From: Bacteroidota bacterium
GTDB taxonomy: Bacteria > Bacteroidota > Bacteroidia > Bacteroidales > VadinHA17
DNA length: 7,628 bases
Assembly (NCBI GenBank): GCA_006227095.1
Contig: SBFZ01000093.1
Location: forward strand, 1 to 7,628
Direction of reading: 5' to 3'
The translations under genes and the position numbers were made by a program. Positions 1-5,511 of this stretch are shown one piece after another. Every line of letters begins with the position of its first letter. Positions within the stretch are counted from its first letter, which is position 1. The notes below the pieces were generated by a model, which was not told the origin of the DNA, searched no databases, and saw nothing but the letters and a program-made list of their open reading frames with translations.

Positions 1-507
1 CTGCTCCTTCCGGCTGATGTCTCATGGCATCTTATAGGCCACCTGCAATCAAACAAGGTCAGACAGGCAGTCGCTGCAGCCTCAATGATAGAATCAGTTG
101 ACACTGTCAGGCTTCTGCGGCTCATCGATGCTGAGGCTTTGTCACAGGAGAGGCAGACTGACTGCCTTTTACAGGTACATATTGCTTCAGAAGAGACGAA
201 GTCTGGATTTTCTGTTTCTGAAGCCATTGAGACTGACTGGGGGGCAATCTCGGCATCATTGAAGGCCGCCCGTATTTGTGGAGTGATGGGGATGGCTACC
301 TTTACCGATGATAATGCAAGGGTCAGGTCAGAATTCAGAACCCTGGCTGACACCTTCAGGCAGATCAGGGAAACCCACTTTCGAGGTGTCAGCCACTTCA
401 GGGAGATATCAATGGGTATGTCAGGTGACTGGCGATTGGCTGTTGACGAAGGAAGCACCATGATTCGGGTAGGAACACTAATATTTGGAGAACGATTAAA
501 GAAATAA
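1..507 (+). CDS. yggS: YggS/PLPBP-family pyridoxal-phosphate-binding protein, 5'-truncated by window edge
   Basis: The open frame runs from base 1 with no start, so the visible 168 residues are the C-terminal part of a family that is usually about 220-230 residues. The ATG at 85 is internal: the family hallmark WHLIGHLQSNKV is encoded before it, at about bases 25-60. Further hallmarks are IESVD, LLQVHIASEETKSGF (family form: NxxxExxKxG), GVMGMATF, and the phosphate-binding end SMGMSGDWRLAVDEGSTMIRVG followed by IFGER. The N-terminal part with the PLP-binding lysine lies outside the window. Family members are small single-domain fold-type III PLP proteins that help PLP and amino-acid homeostasis and have no firmly established catalytic reaction. 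They are cytoplasmic. The stop codon is one base before the next ATG, so the two genes are very probably co-transcribed. The family assignment is firm; the cellular role is inferred from the family. Confidence 0.95.
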   Translation: MLLPADVSWHLIGHLQSNKVRQAVAAASMIESVDTVRLLRLIDAEALSQERQTDCLLQVHIASEETKSGFSVSEAIETDWGAISASLKAARICGVMGMATFTDDNARVRSEFRTLADTFRQIRETHFRGVSHFREISMGMSGDWRLAVDEGSTMIRVGTLIFGERLKK

Positions 508-508
508 T

Positions 509-1486
509 ATGAGTAACATAAGCACAAGGTACCTGGGACTCGATCTGAGCAGTCCCGTCATTGTTGGCAGTTCCAATTTCACATCCAAGGTTGAATCAAT
601 AGCTGAAGCCGAAGCCGCAGGCGCCGGCGCGGTGGTTCTGAAATCGCTGTTCGAGGAACAGATTGTTTCACAGGCACATTCGATGTCAGTGAGGGAATCT
701 TACCCGGAAGCGGACGATTATCTCCAGTACTATACCCGTACAAACAGTGTTGATTCGTATCTTGAACTTGTTGCCGGTGCACGAAAACGGGTGAAGATCC
801 CGGTGATAGCCAGCATCAACTGCTTCTCACCGAAGGGTTGGACTGACTTCGCGGTGGAGATAGAGAATGCAGGAGCAAGCGCACTGGAAGTGAATATTTT
901 CTTTATGCCTGTTGACAGGCATCAGACCGGAGCAGCTTCAGAAGCAGTCTATTTCAACATTGTGGATAACCTGAAAAAAAAGCTGAAAATTCCGGTAAGC
1001 GTGAAAATTGGCATGAGGTTCTCAAACCTGCTCAATTTTGTCTGGCAGATGTATAACCACGGTGCATCCGGTGTCACATTGTTCAACAGGTTTTACGAGC
1101 CTGACTTCGATATTAATAATCTTAGTATCGTCCCTGCCTCAGTCCTTTCCAACCCCGTTGAACAGAGGTATGTTCTTAGGTGGGTTGGAATGATAAGCGC
1201 ACAGGACACAAAAATGGATATCTCAGCCTCAACCGGCGTATATACCGGGGAAGATGCCATTAAATACCTGCTTGCAGGCGCAACGACCGTCCAGGTTTGT
1301 TCGGCACTTTACAAACGTGGGTTCACCGTGGTTACCGAAATCAATGAAGCGTTGCGGAAGTGGATGGATGTCAAGGATTTCAGAAGCATTGGTGACTTCC
1401 GGGGGAGACTCAATTACAGGAATGTGGAGAATCCTTCGCTTTTTGAGAGGTCACAATTCATGAAACATTACAGCTCATATATTTAG
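509..1486 (+). CDS. Dihydroorotate dehydrogenase-like FMN-binding TIM-barrel protein
   Basis: This 325-residue protein has the class-1 DHOD-type barrel. It opens with RYLGLDLSSPVIVGSS and keeps VLKS (K45, equivalent to the FMN/substrate lysine near K43 of the Lactococcus class-1A enzyme). VSVKIG (K166) and LFNRF (N193) follow, and the FMN-phosphate segment STGVYTGEDA...LAGATTVQV spans about residues 241-263. Where true class-1A enzymes have N-L-S-C-P-N with the catalytic Cys, this protein reads N129-I-F-F-M-P, so the catalytic base is missing. A flavoprotein is likely, but dihydroorotate oxidation is doubtful. Databases commonly name such proteins 'dihydroorotate dehydrogenase-like'. The ATG lies one base after the yggS-family stop, so translation is probably coupled, and no clear Shine-Dalgarno is present. 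It is predicted cytoplasmic, with no signal peptide. The alignment to the Lactococcus enzyme is from memory, so residue equivalences are approximate. Confidence 0.88.
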   Translation: MSNISTRYLGLDLSSPVIVGSSNFTSKVESIAEAEAAGAGAVVLKSLFEEQIVSQAHSMSVRESYPEADDYLQYYTRTNSVDSYLELVAGARKRVKIPVIASINCFSPKGWTDFAVEIENAGASALEVNIFFMPVDRHQTGAASEAVYFNIVDNLKKKLKIPVSVKIGMRFSNLLNFVWQMYNHGASGVTLFNRFYEPDFDINNLSIVPASVLSNPVEQRYVLRWVGMISAQDTKMDISASTGVYTGEDAIKYLLAGATTVQVCSALYKRGFTVVTEINEALRKWMDVKDFRSIGDFRGRLNYRNVENPSLFERSQFMKHYSSYI

Positions 1487-1509
1487 CAGGATTACGCTTC
1501 GGGCCTGTT

Positions 1510-1557
1510 TGCCAGTCTTCTCCGGGGCAGGAATCCCGGCGAGGATAAAAACTGGCA
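1510..1557 (+). terminator. Nested hairpin after the DHOD-like gene, possible 3'-end structure
   Basis: An outer stem TGCCAGT (1510-1516) pairs perfectly with ACTGGCA (1551-1557). An inner stem CCGGG (1522-1526) pairs with CCCGG (1535-1539) around an 8-base loop, and CTTC (1517-1520) can pair with GAGG (1541-1544) with one wobble. The structure starts 24 bases after the DHOD-like stop, in the gap between convergent genes. That placement suits a 3'-end or transcript-stabilising structure for the yggS-family/DHOD-like unit. There is no U-tract after it, so classic intrinsic termination is not shown. Confidence 0.35.
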
Positions 1558-1582
1558 TGCAATACTGTACTTTATGGCACCC

Positions 1583-1613
1583 GGGGCTGGTTATGAAGAG
1601 ACTGGTCAGCCCC
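1583..1613 (-). terminator. Inverted repeat overlapping the end of the HEAT-like gene, weak terminator candidate
   Basis: GGGGCTG (1583-1589) and CAGCCCC (1607-1613) are perfectly complementary across a 17-base loop. The right arm covers the stop and last codons of the - strand gene that ends at 1606. It could stop or protect transcripts from either convergent gene. No U-run follows on either strand and the loop is long, so this is only a candidate. Confidence 0.25.
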
Positions 1614-2121
1614 TGAGTATACTGATCAGCTCCCCGGCAAGTTTCCGCTTCGGGGTGTCATATGATTCAATGTTCTGCTGAAGTCTCAGCAGGATCTCCG
1701 AGCGGTCAGAGTCACTGATTGATTCAGCGCAGGTATCAAGGACAGTAAAACTCTCGAGTGATACCATGTATTCACCGGTGATGAACTGATCGGCCAGGGG
1801 TATGGCAAATTCCGAGTAATCGAGGCCTGACTGCCAGCACGAAGAGATGAGCATTTCCCTTGAATCAGCCTTTCTGACTGCAGCAAGTGACTCTATCACC
1901 TCTTCACGGGCCGTTTTTTCCTTAAGGTCATTGAACAGGCCCGCAATGGCAAGCCTGATACCCTGGTTGTCTGTTTTGTCATAATGGAGGGCAAGCATCC
2001 TCAAAGCGCCGCCGAATGGCTCTTCGGAGCGCAGGAGCCTTATCCTTTCCGCAATATCTCTTTCCCTCCCGCCGTTAAGAATCATGGCAAGTTCGGCAAG
2101 TTTCTTTTCTGACCTTTCCAT
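1606..2121 (-). CDS. Hypothetical all-helical protein with HEAT-like repeats
   Basis: This 171-residue soluble protein has no signal peptide or membrane segment. The sequence is rich in amphipathic helices. The stretch from about residue 55 to the end looks like degenerate HEAT/ARM-type helical hairpins (IRLAIAGLFNDL, AREEVIESLAAVRKADSREML, MVSLESFTVLDTCAESI, RSEILLRLQQNIE). Such scaffolds usually bind other proteins; no catalytic motif was seen. The ATG at 2121 is chosen because it is the first in the frame and lies about 17 bases below a good Bacteroidota-type promoter box. The gene stands alone, divergent from the lipoprotein gene and convergent with the DHOD-like gene. The HEAT-like call is pattern recognition by eye, not a profile hit. 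Function unknown. Confidence 0.75.
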   Translation of the reverse strand: MERSEKKLAELAMILNGGRERDIAERIRLLRSEEPFGGALRMLALHYDKTDNQGIRLAIAGLFNDLKEKTAREEVIESLAAVRKADSREMLISSCWQSGLDYSEFAIPLADQFITGEYMVSLESFTVLDTCAESISDSDRSEILLRLQQNIESYDTPKRKLAGELISILRG

Positions 2122-2137
2122 CCAATATGCTTTGTAA

Positions 2138-2145
2138 CAAATTTA
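2138..2145 (-). promoter_or_regulatory. Candidate Bacteroidota -7 promoter box (TAAATTTG) for the HEAT-like gene
   Basis: Read on the - strand, the bases are TAAATTTG, an exact match to the Bacteroidota primary-sigma consensus TAnnTTTG. It lies 16 bases upstream of the ATG at 2121, which implies a leader of about ten bases. The expected -33 TTTG element is not clear; the best upstream candidate is a CCTG about 17 bases away. The adjoining bases 2131-2141 form a short palindrome, TTTGT-A-ACAAA, which partly overlaps the box and could be chance or a small operator. Confidence 0.4.
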
Positions 2146-2190
2146 GGGCTAAATAATAACTTCAGGACTAATTCGTTTATTAAAAAAATG

Positions 2191-2198
2191 TAATTTGG
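2191..2198 (+). promoter_or_regulatory. Weak candidate -7 box for the lipoprotein gene
   Basis: TAATTTGG matches TAnnTTTG at all but one position. It lies 39 bases upstream of the ATG at 2238 in an AT-rich divergent gap, with a possible TTCG 15 bases before it standing in for the -33 element. The spacing is shorter than usual, so this is only a best guess. The sequence just before the start (about 2219-2237) is A-rich without Shine-Dalgarno, as is common in Bacteroidota. Confidence 0.2.
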
Positions 2199-2237
2199 AT
2201 TTGTATTGGTCTGTGAACTCAAAAAATTGAAATCATT

Positions 2238-3158
2238 ATGAACAGTAAGCTTAAAATTCTGCCACTGATTCTGGGCGTTGCCGCTCTTGCGTTCTGCCTG
2301 GCAGCTACATCATGCAAAGGTAAAACCAGGGGTGAGGCAGACAAGGCTAAGGAAGAGGTCGTCAGTCCTGATGAGCAGACGATGGAGCAGATAAAGAGTG
2401 CCGAGAAGGTCTTCAATGCTCTGCCAACACCGCTTGAGGTGGCTCAGCTGATAAAGGAAGCAGGGGCGAAGTTTGATGCGACGCTGCTTAACCCGGTTGA
2501 GAACAAGAGCAATTATACCACCAGCAAGAGCATGGCTCTCAACCTGGGTACCTATGTATGTGACCTCAGTTTCGCCAGCATGTATGATGAGACTTCACTC
2601 CTTGTAAACTACATGGAGGCAGCCGAGGATATGGCCACAGGCCTTGGTATCCTTGATGCCATTGATGAAACAACCATTGAAAGGCTGGAGCAGAATATCA
2701 ACAATCGCGACGTGATCATGGAGATAGTCTCTGAGACGTTTCTCAATTCACAGGCATATCTTGAGGATGATGAACAGCATGCTGTTGCTGCCACCATCAT
2801 TACAGGCGGTTTCATAGAAGGGTTATACATATCAACCCATATGGTTGACATGAAGAATTTCAAGGGCAACAAACTGGTGACAACCATTGCTGACCAGAAG
2901 ATGTCAGTGGATGACATGATCCGTCTCCTTGAGACCTATACTGACAATACGGCAATCCGTGAGCTGCTTGGCCCGATCGGGGAACTGAAGGAGCTTTTTG
3001 ACAGGATCGAGCGTTCAACTGAACCTTCAACGGCAGAATACAATGAAAAGACAGGCATGACAGAAATATCCGGTGCCTCGAAGACTGAAATTAAGCAGGA
3101 CACATTCATTGCAATCAGGGATAAGGTGGCTGAGATCAGAAACACATACGTAAAATAG
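2238..3158 (+). CDS. Uncharacterised Bacteroidota-type lipoprotein, 306 residues
   Basis: The N-terminus has Lys-rich residues 1-6, a hydrophobic core (residues 7-24) and a lipobox-like A-A-T-S-C26, so a type II (lipoprotein) signal with lipidation on C26 is predicted. The residues after Cys are K-G-K-T-R, not the acidic run that marks surface export in many Bacteroidota lipoproteins, so a periplasm-facing anchor is more likely (inference). The mature part is mostly helical and acidic. Distinctive segments are YTTSKSMALNLGTYVCDLSF (93-112), followed by ASMYDE, and AATIITGGFIEGLYIST (184-200). I recall similar unnamed Bacteroidales proteins with a 'K-x-ALNLGxYxxDLSY' core, but know no function. 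No catalytic or transport motif was seen. The gene precedes the small secreted protein gene by only six bases, so the two are probably one operon and may act together in the envelope. Confidence 0.88.
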   Translation: MNSKLKILPLILGVAALAFCLAATSCKGKTRGEADKAKEEVVSPDEQTMEQIKSAEKVFNALPTPLEVAQLIKEAGAKFDATLLNPVENKSNYTTSKSMALNLGTYVCDLSFASMYDETSLLVNYMEAAEDMATGLGILDAIDETTIERLEQNINNRDVIMEIVSETFLNSQAYLEDDEQHAVAATIITGGFIEGLYISTHMVDMKNFKGNKLVTTIADQKMSVDDMIRLLETYTDNTAIRELLGPIGELKELFDRIERSTEPSTAEYNEKTGMTEISGASKTEIKQDTFIAIRDKVAEIRNTYVK

Positions 3159-3164
3159 ATACAG

Positions 3165-3608
3165 ATGAGACAGCTTATACAGACATTACTTGTAACAGTG
3201 CTCCTTTCCCTTCTTGTTCCCGGGGAAGCAGCCGCACAGTGCAAAGGCTTTGCCAAGTCGCTCTGCAAAAAGGAACTGGGAGCCTATCTGCATGATGGCA
3301 ACTACCATGCCGCTGTTCTGGTGGAAGGGGAAGAGGCTGAACTCTACAAGACATTCTATTCTGACCTGGAGTACCGGCTTGTGATCTGCTCTGCTGACGG
3401 GATGCCCCCGGTGGAGTTCACGGTCTATGATGCAACCGGCAAAGTGCTCTACTCCAACAAGGACGAGGGGCTTGCCAAGGTCTGGGATTTCAGGCTGGAG
3501 TCAAGCCAGCAGCTCAAAGTGGTGGTAAAGGTTACCACCTTTGGGACGCGTGATCAGCTTCCTGTAAGCGGATGCGTGGCTATCATGTTCGGCTTCAAGG
3601 CGAAATAG
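3165..3608 (+). CDS. Small secreted protein with four cysteines, unknown function
   Basis: This 147-residue protein starts with a clear Sec signal peptide: MRQ, a hydrophobic stretch LLVTVLLSLLVP, then a signal-peptidase-I-type site A-A-A24|Q25. C26 is preceded by Gln, so a lipoprotein signal is unlikely. The mature domain of about 123 residues has cysteines at 26, 34, 75 and 137, which could form two disulfides. Its second half alternates hydrophobic and polar residues (VEFTVYDATGKVLYSN, QQLKVVVKVTTFG), suggesting a beta-rich fold. It is six bases downstream of the lipoprotein gene and probably co-transcribed with it. Its last 14 bases overlap the 3' end of the convergent archaemetzincin gene. 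I do not recognise a family; a periplasmic or outer-surface partner of the lipoprotein is a guess from context. Confidence 0.82.
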   Translation: MRQLIQTLLVTVLLSLLVPGEAAAQCKGFAKSLCKKELGAYLHDGNYHAAVLVEGEEAELYKTFYSDLEYRLVICSADGMPPVEFTVYDATGKVLYSNKDEGLAKVWDFRLESSQQLKVVVKVTTFGTRDQLPVSGCVAIMFGFKAK

Positions 3609-4140
3609 GCATTACCGGGAGCTGCTCCCTGCATGATGAACAGAAGGCCGATCCCTTGAGGTCTATCTCTTCAACATAGGTGCTTGAATGCATTACGCAT
3701 GCCAGGTTTTGGCAGTGTATCAGGCCGAATGTGTGCCCGAGCTCATGTATCACCTCCTTGATTGTTCTCGAGAGCAGCAGACCTTCATCCTGCTTCAGTC
3801 CGTACAGCTCATTGCGGAGCCGGTATACTGAAACAATCGCGCTCCTGTCACCCAGTACGGCCTGTCCGAAAATATAGGTAAGTACAGGAATGTACAGGTC
3901 AACCCTGAACAGTCCGACGATCTTCAGATAATCAGATTTGGTACAGTATGGCAGGTGATGCAGAAGTCTGTCTCCGTCATACTGCCTCCGGGCAGGATTA
4001 TAGTACGGGTTGAGTTCAGAATGACACTCCTCTGAAATGACCGGATACCTGTACTCTGCTTCGGTTGCAGCCGCAACCCTTCTGAGGAAGGCCCTGTCAA
4101 ACAGGCCAAATGATAGCAATATTATCTTATTCTGTTCCAA
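3595..4140 (-). CDS. amzA: Archaemetzincin-family zinc metalloprotease (peptidase family M54)
   Basis: The 181-residue product carries the metzincin zinc site HELGHTFGLIH (H132, E133, H136, H142). The archaemetzincin signature continues with C143, C148-V-M150 (the Met-turn) and, 16 residues after the Met, C167-S-S-C170, a second four-cysteine structural zinc site. The N-terminal ILLSFGLFD and the central VDLYIPVLTYIFGQA are also family-like, and the length is normal. It is expected to be a cytoplasmic aminopeptidase-like zinc protease; physiological substrates of this family are poorly known. The start is uncertain: the TTG at 4140 puts the family start motif in place, but the frame stays open up to 4194 with no ATG or GTG. 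A strong SD-like AGAAGGA lies further up, overlapping the end of the regulator gene. The gene is 20 bases after the sigma-54 regulator, so co-transcription with it is likely. Confidence 0.92.
   Translation of the reverse strand: MEQNKIILLSFGLFDRAFLRRVAAATEAEYRYPVISEECHSELNPYYNPARRQYDGDRLLHHLPYCTKSDYLKIVGLFRVDLYIPVLTYIFGQAVLGDRSAIVSVYRLRNELYGLKQDEGLLLSRTIKEVIHELGHTFGLIHCQNLACVMHSSTYVEEIDLKGSAFCSSCREQLPVMPISP
3617..3629 (+). terminator. Short hairpin after the secreted-protein gene, weak candidate
   Basis: GGGAG (3617-3621) and CTCCC (3625-3629) can form a 5-bp stem with a CTG loop, eight bases after the stop of the secreted-protein gene. It lies inside the C-terminal codons of the convergent archaemetzincin gene and has no U-run, so coding constraint alone may explain it. 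Confidence 0.15.
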
Positions 4141-4160
4141 CAGGAAGGTCTGGATGGCTG

Positions 4161-5501
4161 TTATTCCTTCTGTTTCAGGTTGTATCTCCTTATCTTATTG
4201 TAAAGAGTTACCCTGTCGACATTGAGGGCCCTTGCAGAACGGGATACATTCCAGCCATACTTGTCGAGTATCTGCTCAATATGCTTTTTTTCAAGCTCTT
4301 CGAGGCTCTCAACGGTGCTGTCACGGACCTCCCTGCCCAAAGGAAGATCCTTCAGCCTTATCTCTTTACCGTTTCCGATCACTATTGCACGTTCAATCAT
4401 GTTTTCCAGTTCCCGTACGTTGCCGGGAAACTCAAACTTCTCCAGCTGTTTCAGCGCTGCAGGCTCTATGGTGATCAGGTCACGACTCATTGAAGTGCAG
4501 TATTTCCTGATGAAGTGGTTTACCAGCATGGGAATGTCATCAACTCTTTCCCGAAGCGGCGGAATTGCGATATTGACCACGTTCAGCCTGTAAAACAGAT
4601 CCTCCCTGAATGTGCCGCTTTTTACCATTGTTTTGAGATCCCGGTTCGTGGCACAGATGACCCTGAAATCAGAAGTTATCTCCTTGTTGCCGCCAACCCT
4701 GACAAAGCTTTTCGTTTCCAGTACCCTGAGCAGCTCAATCTGCATCTTGGGAGAAATGGTAGCTATTTCATCAAGGAAAATAGTCCCTCCGTCAGCCATC
4801 TCGAATCGCCCTTTGCGATTGAATGTTGCGCCGGTGAAGGCACCTTTTTCATGGCCGAACAGTTCACTCTCAAGAAGACTCTCTGTCAGGGCCCCGCAAT
4901 GGACGCTGATCAGCGGAAAGTACTTCCTTGGAGAATTGGCGTGTATTGCCCTTGCCACCAGTTCCTTGCCCGTGCCGCTTTCGCCGGTGATGATAACAGA
5001 GGAGTTTGACTGGGCTACATTTTCAACCTGTTCCAGCACTTTCCGGATTGCTTCGCTCCTGCCGATAAGGTCCTCCACATTCTCAAGGGTGGTAACCCTT
5101 CTCTTCAGGGCTTCGTTTTCTGATTTCAGTGAAATCTGGGCTGCCGCGTTACGGATAAGATGGGAGAGGTCATCAGGGTCAAAGGGTTTTGTGATATAGT
5201 CAAAAGCCCCGTCTTTAAGGGCCTGAACCGCAGTATCAACCGATGCGAATGCAGTCATGATGATCACTATCGATTCCCGGTTCAGGGTCTTTATTCTGCG
5301 ATGCATCTCCATCCCGTCCATCCCTGGCATCTTGATGTCGGCCAGGATGATGTCAAAGTCCTTTTCTTCAAGCATCTGGAGTGCTTTCTTGGCATTCTCG
5401 GCACATTCAACGGAGTATCCGTCTTCAATGAACCAGTTGCAAAGAGAATCCCTTACAGACTCCTCATCGTCAACAATCAGAATTGAAATCTTGTCTGCCA
5501 T
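4161..5501 (-). CDS. NtrC-family sigma-54-dependent response regulator
   Basis: This 446-residue protein has three domains. The receiver (about 1-120) carries the acidic pair D11-D12, phospho-acceptor D55 (LADIKMPGMDG), T83 and K105. The AAA+ sigma-54 interaction domain (about 145-375) has Walker A GESGTGKE (173-180), the sigma-54-contacting GAFTGA (220-225) and Walker B GGTIFLDE (238-245). The C-terminal Fis-type helix-turn-helix ends in WNVSRSARALNVDRVTLYNKIRRY. All key residues are intact, so it should be phosphorylated, hexamerise, bind enhancer-like sites and drive ATP-dependent opening at -24/-12 promoters. It is 10 bases downstream of the histidine kinase, its evident partner. I saw no obvious -24/-12 promoter in the intergenic DNA here, so its targets probably lie elsewhere. 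It resembles the ZraR/HydG/AtoC group, but the exact subgroup cannot be told from the sequence. Confidence 0.97.
   Translation of the reverse strand: MADKISILIVDDEESVRDSLCNWFIEDGYSVECAENAKKALQMLEEKDFDIILADIKMPGMDGMEMHRRIKTLNRESIVIIMTAFASVDTAVQALKDGAFDYITKPFDPDDLSHLIRNAAAQISLKSENEALKRRVTTLENVEDLIGRSEAIRKVLEQVENVAQSNSSVIITGESGTGKELVARAIHANSPRKYFPLISVHCGALTESLLESELFGHEKGAFTGATFNRKGRFEMADGGTIFLDEIATISPKMQIELLRVLETKSFVRVGGNKEITSDFRVICATNRDLKTMVKSGTFREDLFYRLNVVNIAIPPLRERVDDIPMLVNHFIRKYCTSMSRDLITIEPAALKQLEKFEFPGNVRELENMIERAIVIGNGKEIRLKDLPLGREVRDSTVESLEELEKKHIEQILDKYGWNVSRSARALNVDRVTLYNKIRRYNLKQKE
4165..4171 (-). promoter_or_regulatory. SD-like AGAAGGA upstream of the archaemetzincin gene
   Basis: On the - strand AGAAGGA lies just inside the end of the response-regulator gene. 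It is 24 bases from the TTG at 4140, too far for normal use, but nine bases from an in-frame ATC at 4155. Either the site is chance coding sequence, or translation begins at a rare non-ATG codon further up than 4140, or the protein is made by coupling with the regulator. The same heptamer occurs at 7195-7201 before the kinase start. Confidence 0.25.
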
Positions 5502-5511
5502 ATCTTGAGGC

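Noticed and set aside
85..507. A separate 140-codon gene starting at ATG 85
   Set aside because: The frame is open to base 1 and encodes family-conserved YggS sequence (WHLIGHLQSNKV) before this ATG, so it is an internal methionine.
2609..2917. A 102-codon - strand frame opposite the lipoprotein gene
   Set aside because: It is antisense to a gene with a clear lipoprotein signal, has no recognisable motif, and has a low-complexity Ser/Met-rich translation typical of a shadow frame.
3690..3703. Sigma-54-like site on the - strand (TGGCAT-N5-ATGC, with correct GG-N10-GC spacing)
   Set aside because: It lies inside the archaemetzincin coding region, over its cysteine/Met-turn codons, with no gene start downstream in that direction. 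Probably chance.
4612..5199. Long + strand open frame (195 codons) opposite the response regulator, with neighbours at 4515-5009 and 4110-4493
   Set aside because: They lie wholly antisense to a regulator with all domain motifs intact. The translations are Ser/Leu/Arg-rich shadow sequences with no recognisable domain.
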